This document shows positions 23,445 through 36,500 of a stretch of DNA of 64,000 bases, piece after piece. How positions within the stretch are numbered: the stretch's first letter is position 1; the number at the start of each line of letters is the position of its first letter. Made by a program: the position numbers and the translations under genes. The DNA comes from Nectonema munidae (taxonomy: Eukaryota > Nematomorpha > Nectonematoida > Nectonematidae), in the NCBI GenBank assembly GCA_030549495.1, contig JAUIRK010000900.1, positions 1 through 64,000 on the forward strand. The letters run 5' to 3'. Below the pieces are notes generated by a model. That model had not been told where the DNA came from. It saw only the letters and a list, made by a program, of their open reading frames with translations, and ran no database searches.

Positions 23445-24830
23445 CAGGGGTTCTTAAACTGGCGGTCATAACCCCCAAAGGGGCCATGAGCTCTTTTCTG
23501 GGGGTCATGAAGCGTCTAACACAGAGAAGCATTTCCCCAACGCCCGTGTTTCCCCGACCCACAGTGAGTTAGTGACTTGATCTGATATTTTTATGGTTTT
23601 AATAGATTTTGAGTGCATGTCATTAACTAATTTATATATGTACTTTTTCAGTATGAAATAGGGAGCAATGTGATAAGTTAATTAGCGTTGTAAATGAGAT
23701 AATATGATAAAAACCCAATACTCAATAGCGTCTCTAACTCTTAGGACGCCAAGTGATCTAGTCCAAAATTTTAAATGTTTTATCGGCAAGTTTTTCCCTC
23801 TTGGCGAGATGTGATGTGCATAGAGACATTCCTCTAAAATTAAGATACTTTTTTTTTATCCTTTTTATATACCAGTATTGTAGATGCAGTGTGAATCTAT
23901 GAGAGGTGAACACATCCATTATATTTTAGAATTTTGTTATTTTTTGTTTTAGTTTGTTGTAAGATTCTTTTCATTCCTAATGCTTGATAAGTTTGTTTGT
24001 TTGTTTGCAGATGTCAAAAAAACGCACATACAACGAGAGTTTTCTCAGCTTTGGCTTCTCATAACCGTTTAGATTAGATCATGGAACAAGAGTTCTCTGT
24101 CAACCCAGAAATGTCGTCAAGGCATCGTACAAGATCTTTCTTCTTATTGCAAAGGAGAAGTACACACAATTGGAGAGAAGCTTGTTAAGCCTTGCACGAC
24201 AGAGGCTACTCGTCTTGTTCTTAATCAGAACTGTGTCAAAAAGCTTAATCAGATAAGTCTTTCGGACAGCACAGTTAAACAACGCATCGATGACATGGAT
24301 ATAAAATCTCAGGTGAGAGAAAATCAAACTCTCTCCATTTTTAGCCATCCAGCTTGATGAAAAAACAGACGTTGCACATCTTCCTCAACTTTTGGTTTGT
24401 GTTCGGTTCATCTCTAAAAATCAAGTTGAGGAGGAGTTTCTCTTCTGCATACCACTAATAACAGCAACAAAAGCTAAAGTTAACATGAACTTAGTGTCTA
24501 ACTTCTTTGAAAAAGAAAAACTCTCGAGGGCAAAATTGGTTGGTGTCTGTACGGATGAAGCACCCAGCATGCTCGGTACTGCTACAAAGGGTCATGGACT
24601 AAAAAAGCAGTCAGTTAATGCAGTTAGTTAATAGATTCTCTCATGCAACAATAGGAATAAATTAATCAATTTACTTGAGCTTTCAGAATTAATTGTAACA
24701 TTATTCTCTATGTAGCTTCGGCAAGTACCGAGTTGTTCATGTGTCTCAAATTCTTTAGCGTTGTCGAAAGATTTGAAGCAGTAAGAGCATCTGTGGATAA
24801 CTTGATAAAAAATAAATAAAATTATGGTTA
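23445..24830 (+). mobile_element. hAT remnant with preserved left end
   Basis: The left terminus CAGGGGTTCTTAAACTGG at 23445 is followed by the subterminal ggtcataacccccaaagggg typical of ZBED5/Charlie-like hATs. Coding sequence for the transposase follows on the same strand, and similarity fades by about 24830. No right terminus was found, so the 3' part is lost. Confidence 0.8.
24011..24825 (+). pseudogene. hAT transposase remnant (ZBED5-like)
   Basis: ATG at 24011 opens MSKKRTYNESFLSFGFS, the usual start of this group, directly after a ttgtttgcag acceptor-like sequence. Next come VVKASYKIFLLIAKEK (about 24110) and KLSPFLAIQLDEKTDVAHL (about 24330), the latter with the first catalytic Asp. 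PQLLVCVRFI through EKEKLSRAKLVGVCTDEAPS (24380-24570) includes the CTDEAP motif with the second Asp. Part of the first half is shifted into other frames with several stops, the zinc finger is not recognisable, and everything after about 24660 is scrambled apart from FFSVVERFEAVRASVDNLIK. Not functional. Confidence 0.8.
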
Positions 24831-25940
24831 ATCCTGTAAATTTACCCCATTCTTACAGATCTTAAAAAATATATGTAAATTCTTTCAAAAAATTATATAT
24901 AGTAAAAATATACTTTTTTTTTGTTTATTTTGGCTTTATAAAACTTTTTTCAATCATCTTGAGTATGAAATATTTATTTAAAAAAAACAAAACGTATTAT
25001 AAAATCTTTTGAAGATTAGTATGAGAGAAAGAAGCAATCTGAAAACTAATTGAAAAGAGAACGTGTGATCAAGAGAAATAATTAGAAAAAATATGTATCT
25101 TGACAAAATGGAAGATCTACCATGTTATAATGAACTAGAAAGTGGTGTATTGATCTAATATTGGATGATTCAAAAAAGATTTTCATCGTGAAAAAGAAGT
25201 TCCTCTTTTACAAATGAAAAATATTTAAATCTATAGCTTATCATCTAGGATTATAATTATCATTTAACTAAGATGGGTAGGAAATATGAAAATTTAGAAT
25301 AGGACAGATTTCTCAAAAATGGAACAGATGCCAATATGTAAGAATTTAGTCACTATCAAGATATTTTTTAATTTAAATTGAATTTGTCCATCTTTTTCCT
25401 TTTGCGTAAAAGAGAGAATCTTTTAGATGAAGAAGGTGGACAACTTTTTGTAATTGAACAATGAACATCATGAATGATTCATCAGAAAAAAACCTTTGAA
25501 CTGAGATTGGTTGACAAATATCCCGGCATGATAATAAAATACATGATACTGATAAAAAAAAAGCTTAAGATCATCAAAAAGATTCTTTTATCAGAATGCT
25601 TTAAGAGAGGAAAAGCTCTGTTCAAAATAAATCCTTAAAAGTTTTTTCACACACATTGAAGAAAATAAATTTCTAATGAAAAAAGAGCCACTAAGAAAGG
25701 ATCATCATAGAATGAATAGCAAAATTACATACTATAAAGTATAGAAGATACGACATAGAGACTACAAGCCGATAACAAATTTGTAGCCAAAAAGATAGCG
25801 GTCCTATCGAGATACTTAATTCACTGACAAATAAAATATTGTGAGTGAAAAAACCTAAAGTTGGTTTATTAAATAAATTAAGAAAATAATTACCAAAGAA
25901 ATACTGCAAGTAAATTTATTTTGAAGTTTATATATTTGAC
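24831..25940. other. intergenic AT-rich region
   Basis: No gene or repeat structure could be supported. A 73-codon minus frame at 25691-25909 is hydrophobic but lacks any recognised motif and is not called. Confidence 0.4.
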
Positions 25941-25959
25941 ATTGATTTACATGTTTGGA

Positions 25960-26455
25960 TTTTTACAGGTTTTATTGATTTCATAAAAAATGAACATCAT
26001 CATTAAATTCCACATACTTGAAAATGGGCATATATGTAAAAAAAATTTATAAGAATAATAATTTTAATTTTGACATGGGTTGTCATATTAAATTTTTTGT
26101 CAGATTTGACTGTTTTTCATTAAAAAAAACGAATATCACCAGTAAACAGAGAATACTTGAAAATGGGTATATGTGTGTAAAAAACTTTATATAATTATTT
26201 AGATAAAAGTTTCTTTTTGAGATGAGCTGTCACATTTAAACCAATTTTTTGACAGGTTTGATTGATTTTCATTAAAAAAATGAATATCAATAGTTGAAAA
26301 TGGGTATATTTGTGTAAAAAACTTTATATAATTATTTAGATAAAAAGTTTCTTCAGATGAGCTGTCAAATATAAATCAATTTTTTGACAGGTTTGATTAA
26401 TTTTGATAAAAAATCGACATCACCACTGAATTCAGCATAATTGAAATATATATAT
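25960..26455 (+). repeat. satellite cluster 1, about 130-150-bp unit
   Basis: Three to four diverged copies of a unit with acttgaaaatgggtatat, gtgtaaaaaactttatata, gagatgagctgtcacattt and ttttttgacaggtttgattg. The same unit forms the larger cluster at 42262-43210. Copies here are more diverged from one another, so this cluster is older or less homogenised. Confidence 0.85.
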
Positions 26456-26469
26456 ATAACATTAAAAAT

Positions 26470-26640
26470 ATTTATAAAAACTTATTAATATCTGAGAAAA
26501 ATAGGAGAGAGGGGGAGGGGGGCACTTTACGCCCCCAGCACTTGAGCGGACAAATTTAGCCCAGCACTAATAGGGTTAAAATCACATTGGGGAGGGGGCG
26601 AATCGCCACCTGGATGTGCTCCCCTGGCATTACTTTCTTC
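26470..26640. other. G/C-rich remnant, probable eroded MITE ends
   Basis: gagagagggggagggggg and cattggggagggggcg, plus gtgctcccctggcatt, stand out from the AT-rich flanks and resemble the subterminal G/C tracts of the hAT-type MITEs here. No paired terminal repeat was confirmed. Confidence 0.35.
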
Positions 26641-26716
26641 AGAAATTCATTTTTCACAATTTGGATTAGAAAATAACTTGTTCAGAGAATATATTTAGCA
26701 TATAATTTGCCCGATC

Positions 26717-27010
26717 ATGGAGCTTATTAATAATCTTCCCGATGAACTTGAGCTATACCTGTCTGGATATTTGTTGACAAATCGTTCAAAAGTGATGTTA
26801 CTCGTGAAATCATTTATTATCCTCTTTGTTCAATTAAAAGAAGTTATCCACCTTCATCATTTAAACTCTAAAGAAATCTGTCTTTCACACAAAAAGAAAA
26901 ATATGGTCAAATCAGGAAAGTCGCTATAACTTTACATATTGACATTGGTAACAGTTCTGGTAACTCTAGCCGTTTGAAATTTTCTATACTTTCTATGTTA
27001 ATAAATTGAT
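26717..27010 (+). pseudogene. unidentified protein-coding pseudogene
   Basis: From ATG 26717 the frame reads MELINNLPDELELYLSGYLL then TNRSK. The best continuation lies in a second frame, SDVTREIIYPLCSIKRSYPP then SSFKL, one stop, and TQKEKYGQIRKVAITLHIDI followed by GNSSGNSSRLKFSILSMLIN, ending with TGA at 27008-27010. One frame change near 26790 and one stop near 26867 interrupt an otherwise protein-like sequence. The family was not recognised; the LPDEL start is faintly F-box-like, but that is weak. Confidence 0.45.
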
Positions 27011-27203
27011 GTATGCAATGTTAGTTGATAGGATAAAGGTCCAACATTTTTCATTCGTAATTGAGGAGCTTCTGGTTCTGTTCAAGATCCCTTTTGAAAA
27101 GCTTAATGTTAGATGATTACACCACGTCTTAGTTAATTGGAAAAATTCTCGCTTCTGGTCAGGATACATAACTCCACTAGTTTATGTAGCTCCTGAAAAT
27201 TAA
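27009..27203 (+). pseudogene. unidentified open frame with one internal TGA
   Basis: ATG 27009 overlaps the stop of the preceding frame (tgatg). It reads MYAMLVDRIKVQHFSFVIEE then LLVLFKIPFEKLNVR, TGA at 27114, then LHHVLVNWKNSRFWSGYITP and LVYVAPEN to TAA at 27201. Composition is protein-like on both sides of the TGA. It may be a further part of the pseudogene at 26717-27010. Confidence 0.35.
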
Positions 27204-27509
27204 CTCCTAACCCTAACTATATAAAATAGGGAAATCAAATGTTACGATAACATTCTTCTCTTGAATATAGGTTTTCACTTAACATTATTGGCGACAGGCC
27301 ATTTTTATTTCCTCGGTGACGCGGGACCCTTTTGCCACGCCCGATTTTCTTCCTAAAAATATCCTAACTGCCAAAACTGAATTGAGAAATGAAATCAGGA
27401 TGGTCGATTTCGTATAACAATATGTTTTGTTTAAAATTTTGGAGAAAATTTTTAGACATAAAAAACTAATTTGATACCTGCAAACAAGATGATATCTACA
27501 AAAAGTAGC

Positions 27510-28640
27510 ATAAGGCATTTTAAAATTTCTGCTTACTTTGATAAATAATACAGTGTAACTGTTGGTGATATTGTAAAGAGCAAGGTTGGGTGGAAGAGTG
27601 GTTCTGCTGTTATCATAGAAAATCCAGCGAAGCATGCCAAGCTGGAGGAGGCCATAAGGCTATGATTTTCTGACATGCGATTTCGAGTTAATCCTAACAA
27701 TAATAGGATGACACTAGACAAAGCATATTACTTCGAAAATAGGTGCTAATTACAGACTTCAGCTACTATTAAGCCTGGCTTGATCGATTCAAGAGATCGG
27801 AAATAAGAAAATACAGTGGTCGTAGAGGGAAGGAAATGCTGATATGGCTGCAATGAAGATGAGGATTGAAAGCCAGCAGCAATAGTTAGTGAGCACAGAA
27901 CAGTAGGCATTTAAAGCTGTGATGAGAACGGTTATTTTTATAGACTCAATCTAACAGAACACCTGTCCTTACTAGTAGATAGAAACAAAAAGGTGGATAC
28001 GTTAATATGCTCTTTTGTGCAAACAGTGATGGGACTGACAAGCTGAAACATCTCGTGATTTAAAAAGGAAGCTTGTGCGTATTATTTATAGACATTTGAG
28101 ACTACATACGTGGACTATCAACACAACAGAAAGGCATGGATAAGTTTTCATTATTCGCGATGGTTGTCTGGCCTAAACAGAAGAGAAACATCATGTTGTG
28201 TGACAATGCAATCTGTCATAAATTACAGGATATCTCTAATTTCACTGTGATTTTCACGCCTCCAAATACCACATGACACATTCAGCACATGGATGTTGAA
28301 ACCATCAAGAACTTCAAGCCCCAGAACAGTAAGTTATAGACGCAACCATATCCGCTGAATTGAGAGTGGCAAGTCCCTGAAAGTGACAGTATAATCACGC
28401 TTAAAAAAATCATGACAGCCCGGGGTTACCACCATTTCCATCTCTAAGTGTCATACTTCAATCCAGCCTTCACTAACAGATAAAGATCCAGATGATCCCA
28501 ATTTACATCACTCTGATACAGCTCCTGCAGAATGGCCCATTTACACTGATACTATACAAACTCCTCCCAGGAGCCACATATTCGCTAAAAGCTAAAGACT
28601 GTTGAGTTGGATAGCATTCTCAAGGTGGCACCTCAGTAAA
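27510..28640 (+). pseudogene. second pogo/Tigger (Jerky/CENP-B-like) transposase, heavily decayed
   Basis: Blocks in order on the plus strand: VGDIVKSKVGWKSGSAVIIE (about 27560), from the first helix-turn-helix; HAKLEEAIRL then FSDMRFRVNPNNN (about 27630-27710), the CENP-B-type second DNA-binding domain; and in the DDE domain KRNIMLCDNAICHKLQDISN then FTVIFTPPNTT and MDVETIKNFKP (about 28180-28320), with the DNA and CH residues of the second acidic motif. Many stops and frame changes lie between. It differs in sequence from the Tigger at 7454-8317, so this is a separate family or much older copy. Ends were not resolved. Confidence 0.8.
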
Positions 28641-30250
28641 TAAGAAAGATATCATGCAGCTAATTTGGTACTCCACAACTACTCTCCATGCAGAGCTGTG
28701 ACGAAAGTGAGAACATCAGTGACACTCACAACAGGCCCTGTTGCTGCCATAAGTTAGATGGAGCAGAACCGCACTATGGCTAGATATCACATGGATAGTT
28801 TGTTGGCTTCTTTGTGAGCATTTGACAGGAAAAGCAGCAGTAAAGAAGAAATTTCTCAAAAACTTTTTAATAATATACCCATACAACAGAATTAATACAA
28901 TTAGATAATTTCATTTTATTAAATAAAGTATTAACGTCATTTTAGCTTATACACATTGATATAATACTATATATTTAGTTAAGAAAAATACTACTTGATA
29001 GCTATATAGTAATAAAAATCCATGCTTCATCGTTCCGTCAGCATTGAAAATGTCAATTTTTTATAGAAACAGATGGCGAAATAACGAGGCTCTACAGTAT
29101 AAATAAACTTTAAATAATATATATATGAACCAAATCGACTCTATAATTATTTTTGTTATTTTTATTATTTTTTAAAAAATTTTAAAACGAAATAATTTTG
29201 CTGTTTTAAACAGATTAAAAAAATCCCGGAAAGTGAAAATGATGAGTTATAAATTGAATGACAAATATATCGTTTTACAAAATAACATAAAAAATTCTAT
29301 TTAGGTTTCTCATTTATATATATAAAATTATATAAAAAAATTATCCAAAAAGAAATTTTACATAAAACAAGTTGATACCATTTCATTAGATAGAATAATT
29401 ATTTTTACGTTTTTCTTTTTTCCTTTTATAATTGGAAGAGTGTGATCTTTTTAAAATCTAAAAAAGCAGAACAATTATATATACTAAATAAAAATAGAAA
29501 AATAAACCTTGTTCCCATGCTTCATAAAAAGGCTTAAAAAATCGAAATTCTTTCTCCTTCAAAATTCTTTTACTAAAAAAATAAAAATAAAATATGATTA
29601 TACAAATCTACATAATGCATTGGCAATAAAATGACAAATGTTGGGTTTGTATTTTTAACATTAAAAAATAGAATTCTTTGTTTAATCTAAAAGCACAAAA
29701 ATACTTTGCCGTAAGATTAGAATAGAAATAAATTGAGTTAAAAAATTTTAAATAAATCAAACCATATTTTCTCGTGATAAGACATTAATACTAAAACAAA
29801 TTATGTTTAAAAATTTTAAACATTTTATCTCAGCCGTAAAATACATTTTGAAGAAACATTTTATATTGTGTTTGTAAGAATATTTTTAAAAACTTTAAGA
29901 TAACATAAAAAATTAACAACCAAAAATTTTTACTTAAAATAAAAAAAAATCTAACATGATTATAATTTTCAGAATTATAATTTAAGAGAAATCAAAAAAT
30001 TATTGATTATTTAGTGCATTTTAAAATGTCTTCACAAATTTAAACTGGAGTGAATTTAGAATTTAAATGATAAAATATGAACAATTGAAATTCATAGAAG
30101 AAAAATATAAGATTTTTATCAATATATACTTATTGGAAATCGATTTAATACTTAAAAAATATATTAGTACAATATCAAACTTTGTTCAATTTTATATTTG
30201 ATGAAATACAACTTTTCGCATATATATTTATATATATATAAGCTTCGCAC
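28641..30250. other. AT-rich intergenic region
   Basis: No coding frame, inverted repeat or satellite was recognised. The region is one of the most A/T-rich in the window, with many poly-A and poly-T runs. Confidence 0.45.
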
Positions 30251-30259
30251 ATAGTTTAA

Positions 30260-30389
30260 CCCATTAAGTCCCATAGAAATCAGACGATATTTAAAAAAAC
30301 GCAGACGATTTATATTCAAAGTCATTGAAAAAAGCAGATGAAGATGAAATGACTAATGTTCACAAATGGGAACATTGGGACTTAATGGG
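30260..30389. mobile_element. piggyBac-type MITE, 130 bp, with TTAA target sites
   Basis: CCCATTAAGTCCCA (30260-30273) and its exact inverse TGGGACTTAATGGG (30376-30389) are the ends, flanked by TTAA at 30256-30259 and 30390-30393. Perfect 14-bp termini starting with CCC and TTAA target duplication are hallmarks of piggyBac-type elements. The interior is non-coding. The terminal sequence differs from the piggyBac at 60951, so a different autonomous partner is expected. Perfect ends suggest recent insertion. Confidence 0.93.
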
Positions 30390-30393
30390 TTAA

Positions 30394-31128
30394 CTCATCA
30401 TTTGCCTTTGGGATATTTTCGTAAGATTTGCATATGTTGTTAGTATTCTAAAAGCTTATTTATAATTATTTAACGTGAACATTAATTTATAAATCTAATT
30501 TTAATTCAAATCATTTAAATAAATTATCGAATTCAAGTAAGTTTTTAATTGACAATGTATATATTCTTCAAATATTTTGGGTGTTAATAAGTAAGAAATG
30601 TTTTCGAAATTCTTAGAAAATTTTTTCTAAACTCATTCCTTTGGGTTTTATAATAAAGCCGAATTTAGGAATCCTTTCTTTAGATATAGCCTTTTTACCC
30701 ATTTTCTTATATAAATATGTTTTTAAAATATAAAAAGTGTTATGTCTGCTCATAAAATACAAGTTTGAAAGCAGTGATTTAAAGATAAATATTTTATTTT
30801 TGTAGAAAAATCGGTGTTTTTTAAGACTTTTTAACATTTGGAATCTCGATCTCAAATATCCTTTCTTATAAATTTTATCCCTTTTATTAAGCTAAATTTC
30901 ATAAAAACTCATTTATTATTTATATTCACAATTAAATGCATAGCACAAAATGTACTTTCAAATGCCAAAGTTAATCTATATAAATACTTTTCTTCCAAAT
31001 ATCCATTAATTTTTTTTACAATCTCTTTAAATATAAGCAATTTCCTTTCTAATGATAATTTTTAAGTAGAAAAGTTTGAACTTGGCGTGTTTTTAAAGCA
31101 TACTATATTTGAGTATATAAAAATACTA
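30394..31128. other. AT-rich intergenic region
   Basis: Short frames on both strands at about 30613-31065 are lysine, phenylalanine and isoleucine-rich and overlap one another; no gene is supported. Confidence 0.4.
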
Positions 31129-31739
31129 CTATGAAGCAGGGCCCGCGCGTCCTATTAAAATTAGGGGCTTGAGCCCCCCCCCCCCCACTCATTGAGTGAG
31201 CCCCCTTCTCCTTGAAGGTAAGCCCCCCCCCCTCCTGGCAATTTCAAGTCATTGTAAAATAGACATTTTTGATGCATGTTTTTTTTAATATAATAAACAC
31301 AAACACAATACCAATCTAATCAACCTTATTATAAAGAACATAAATTTTGTACAATTATATTTTTTTTTAATTTTTTTGGTTTTCATTGTTTTCAACACTT
31401 TTTTTCCAAGTCGTGTCATTTTATAGATTATAACGGTCTATGTAAAATAAGCTGCAAAAATAGCTTCAAATATAAAGTTAAATAATTTGACAATTTAATT
31501 TAAATTTTGCATATAAACTAAATATAATATACAATATATATATTCAAAGTTACAATTAAATCTGTTCCCTAGAATTTGTATGATAGCCTCTCAAACTTTT
31601 CCGAAATTTTTGGGAACCATTTTAAGGGTAAAATAAGCTGCAAATTCGACGGCCATTTTTTTGAATTTTTAAAAATGGCGAATTCTTTTATTCTCTCCTT
31701 CTAAAATATAATTACAACCATTTTCTTTCTTGTTTTCTA

Positions 31740-33560
31740 TTTCAAATTTTTTTTATAGTTTGAACTTTGTTTTTTCTGTAAGAAACTTAACTTATTTATA
31801 ATTGTTTTTATAAGTTCTTCGCTTATTATAATATTTTTTTTGAAGGTTGGCCTTAATATTTTTACTTAATTTATTTTATAAGTTCATCCTCTATTATATT
31901 TAACTTTTTCAAGGCGGATCTTTGCTTTATCTGTAAGAAATTTAACTTGTTTCCTTAATTCTTTATTATAAGTTCATATTAAATATTTTTAAGGTTGATC
32001 TATGCTCTCGCTGTAACAAACTTTACTTTTTACTGATTTTTCCTATAATTACGTTAAAAATTTTTAAGGTTGACCTTTGCTTTCTGTGTCAGGAACTTAA
32101 ATTTTTTACTTATTTTTTTTCATAAGTTCATTCAACTTTTTTTGAAGGTCAATCTTTAATTTTCTGTTAACTTTTTTATCATCCCCTATTATATTAAACT
32201 TTTTTAAGGCGGATCTTTGCTTTATCTGTAAGAAATTAAAATTTTTTCTTTAATTCTTTTTTATAAGTTCATATTAAACATTTTTAAAGGTTGATCTTTG
32301 CTCTCTCTGTAACAAAATTTACTTTTTACTTATATTTCCTTATAATTACGTTTAAAATTTTTTTAAGGCTGACTTCTTTACGAACTTAAATTTTTTATTT
32401 ATTTATTTTCATAAGTTCATTAAACTTTTTTGGAAGGTCAATGTTTGCTTTTCTGTAAACTTTTTATAAGTTCATCCCCTATTATATTAAACTTTTTTCA
32501 AGGCTGATCTTTGCTTTTTCTGTAAGATTAATATTTTTACTTAATTTATTTTTTAAGGTTGACATTTGCTTTCTGTGTAAGGAACTTAAATTTTTTACTT
32601 ATTTTTTTTCATAAGTTCATTCAACTTTTTTTGAAGGTCAATCTTTAATTTTCTGTAAACTTTTTTATCATCCCCTATTATATTAAACTTGTTTAAGGCG
32701 GATCTTTGCTTTATCTGTGAGAAATTAAAATTTTTTCTTTAATTCTTTTTTATAAGTTCATATTAAACATTTTTAAAGATGGATCTTTGCTCTCTTTGTA
32801 ACAAAATTTACTTTTTACTTATATTTCCTTATAATTACGTTAAAAATTTTTTAAGGCTGACTTTTGCTTTACGAACTTAAATTTTTTATTTATTTATTTT
32901 CATAAGTTCATTCGACTTTTTTGGAAGGTCAATGTTTGCTTTTCTGTAAACTTTTTTATAAGTTCATCCCCTATTATATTAAACTTTTTTCAAGGCTGAT
33001 CTTTGCTTTTTCTGAAAGATTAATATTTTTACTTAATTTATTTTTTAAGGTTGACATTTGCTTTCTGTGTAAGGAACTTAAATTTTTTACTTATTTTTTT
33101 TCATAAGTTCATTCAACTTTTTTTGAAGGTCAATCTTTAATTTTCTGTAAACTTTTTTATCATCCCCTATTATATTAAATTTTTTTATCATCCCCTATTA
33201 TATTAAACTTTTTCAAGGCGGATCTTTGCTTTATCTGTAAGAAATTAAAATTTTTTCTTTAATTCTTTTTATAAGTTCAATTTTTAAAGGTTGATCTTTG
33301 CTCTCTCTGTAACAAACTTTACTTTTTGCTTATATTTCCCTATAATTACGTTAAAAAAATTTTAAGATTGACTTTTGCTTTCTGTGTAAGGAACTTAAAT
33401 TTTTTATTTATTTTTTTTCATAAGTTCATTCAACTTTTTTTGAAGGTCAATCTTTGCTTTTCTGTAAACTTTTTTCAAGGCTGATCTCTGCTTTATCTGT
33501 AAGAAATTTAACTTTTTTCCTTAATTCTTTATTATAAGTTCATATTAAATATTTTTTTAA
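31740..33560 (+). repeat. satellite with about 490-bp higher-order period
   Basis: Monomers of roughly 100 bases share ataagttcat, ttaaggttgatctttgc and tctgtaagaaatttaactt. Four or five monomer types form a higher-order unit: the marker ttcaactttttttgaaggtc falls at 32131, 32620, 33112 and 33429, giving spacings of 489, 492 and 317. The last unit is partly deleted. It lies wholly inside the 6.2-kb element. Confidence 0.88.
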
Positions 33561-36500
33561 GATTTTATAATAAATCAAGCTCAAGTATCAAAATGAACTC
33601 TTAAAACAACTTTTTTTTACCATATTCGTATTTGTTACCTTACTTAACTTTTAACAAAATTAATGATCAATAATTATTCTGAAAGTATTTTATCTAAAAA
33701 CAGTTTTATATAATGTCTCTTTCTTATTTCAGTGTATTCAAAATTTTATGAAAAATGATAAGAAATATAGAAAATTATCTGATTTCACTTTTTAAATTTT
33801 TTTCTAATTCAATATTCCTGTATTCATTTATTCCGGTTAGATAATAAAAGTTTTTAATATTGCAAGTAACAAGAAATCGATGAATGTAGAAAGCTAAAAA
33901 GTATTTAGGTATGGAACTTATGATTAATTTTTTCATCAATTTCATGAATCGCTTTAATTTTTTTTCAGATTTTTATTTATCAGGATGAATTGTGTTTAGT
34001 CAAATAAGAACTCTGTAAAAGTCTTCGTAGTTCTGAAAACTCTTCAATTTTTATTTTTTGTTTTCTCTTACACAATTATTTAGTGTACTATTATTCGTTT
34101 TTATTTTAAAATTTTCATTATTTTCAATAAATCTATTAGGAAAGCCATTTTTATTTAAGATGAAGCATGTTTTTAATTAGAAAACTTTATTAGAAAGTTT
34201 GTATTTTATCTTAAAATTTGTTAAACTTAACCAGTTGTTCAAAAAATAGTACAGTGTTTCCCGCCCTAATGAAAGATTCTGCACTTATGAAGAAATTTTA
34301 AAGTGTCGACCAAAGTATCCAATCATATACAACATGATTAACAAAATTTATTTGAAAACCCTTGAATTAAGTTTAGGCAATAATGATCAGCTCGCATTTT
34401 TAATTGTAAGGTTTTTTAATAATACCCGCAACAGATATTAACTAAATTTTACAGAATAATTATTTTTGTATTCTAAAAACATTTTATACATCAATGAAGT
34501 AAACTGTCTTAACGATAGGCATCGTTTGAAAAGGAAAATTCTTTTGAAAGTGTATTAAAAATTGTTCAAAACTCATTTTTACATAAATTTGGTAATGGCT
34601 TTATACGGAAAGTGGACTTATTATTTTTGAAAAATTGGAAATCCAGTTTCAAAAATTCTTCTGAAAATCAAATTTTGTGTTAAAGTTTTAAAATTTCGTA
34701 CCTTAACAGAAATCATTTTCATGAAAAAGTCAACATAAAAAACTTGATTCTTTTTATTAAGTTGAGAAATGATAACTTCGAAAGGTAAAAGGTTAAAAAA
34801 ATTAATTTTCCTGCACAAATTTAAATGAAAATCTTTAAAAGAATATTTTTTCCAACAAATGATGGGGAAAATAAAAAAATATTCTTCGAAGTATATATCC
34901 AAAGGTGGCAATATTTTTGTCACGAAAATCTTTAAAAAAAAATAATTTTTCACGTTGGCAGATATTTAGGAAATTTTAAAGTCATTGATTTTTAATAACT
35001 TTGGGAAAATTTTCTTAGTACTAATTTATCTGGCTGGTTTTTGAAATTTTATCAAAATTTATTCGAATTTCGTAAAAAGAGGATTTCTCTTAGGAAAAAA
35101 ATTTATTATAATGTATCTATATTATAATATTTATAAAAATTAACAATTTAATAAAATGAAAGTTTTTATATTTAGATATCATTTTAAATTTATCCTAGCA
35201 TAATAGTTTATAGATAAACATCTAGTAGTAAGCTCTCGATAACTCGAGTCGCTTTACCTGTCTCAGTCATATCTACACATGCTAAATTTTCGTTTAACTC
35301 AAAATCAGATAGGTGGAATTTTCATTCATGCTTTTTCTGATATCAATTTATAACTTAAATTATTCGGGATAAAAATTTCAATGCTATCTGTGAATTGCAG
35401 TTCATCATGTTGCAATATATTTCAGAGGCTTTGAATACAAAGTTTTTATGAAAAATCAATAAAAGTGTGAATTACACATGCTTTCATTCATTTCGTTGTA
35501 AGGCATTTTCAACGCTGAGATATTTGCAGCCCTATGATTTGCTTTGAATTATTGTACCATATTTTATTATTATCTTTAAGCGTGTAGGCACAAAATTTTA
35601 TGCCCTTTTCAACGTAAATTATCGTAATTTTGTATATATACTCTCGTTATTTTTTTATAAAATAAAATGAATTCAATTTTTTTTTGAGGTTTTGTTCCCT
35701 TAAATTTGTACCTGGAAGTATCACAGAACTGCTATTCATTCAAGAAAATATATGATACTGATCATTCGTTTAACTCGAACTTCGGATAACTTAAAGGATT
35801 TTTTGGATCCAAAAGACTCGACTTTTTGGTAGATATTAAAATATTATAAACATTAAAGGTAAGGGTAAACTCCCTTAAATATTCATTGATGTTGGTGTAG
35901 TTATGTAAAATTAAGTGTTTTAGAAAATATGAAATTATTCAAATAGCTTCTCCGGTGAAAGTAAATTTATCAGTTAGGTTACATGTGAAAATTAATTTAC
36001 TGACAGATTATACATCATAAAATGGTGTATTAAGTAAATAAATACTATATTTATTGAAAAATTATGCATTTAAAATTTATTATTGTTTTTAATTTCGAAA
36101 ATTCTTGATTTAATAAATTTTTTGACAGGATAGTAATTTTCAAAAATATCACAATCAGATCTGCAATAAATTGTTTATTAAAATCACGGTATATTTGAAG
36201 TTAGAAAGATCCAAATGAAAAGAAGTGCTCAGCATATTTAAGAAAGTGATGACAAAAGAAGTGCTCAGTATATTAAGTGAATTAAATTATATCAAAATAA
36301 ATATATACTTAATTCTGCATACAAGGTGTTAGTTAAAACTAGAAATTGTATGTACTCTTGTATTTGATCATCATAACTAAGCGTACACAGTGTAAAAGAC
36401 CTCTTTCTTCTATTGAAGTCTCAGTTCCACTTTTGTGTTCAAACTTTGAGGTTTGAATTTGCATCTAGTGGCTGTACGTGAGCATTTATCGTTAACGCTT

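Noticed and set aside
25691-25909. Hydrophobic 73-codon minus frame as a membrane protein
   Set aside because: No signal, splice partners or motif; similar frames are frequent by chance in this AT-rich DNA.
27208-27218. Telomere-like ctaaccctaac
   Set aside because: Too short (under two repeat units) and not repeated.
34621-34953. 110-codon minus frame inside the 6.2-kb element
   Set aside because: Almost only F, I, K, L and N, as expected from AT-rich DNA; no motif or splice context.
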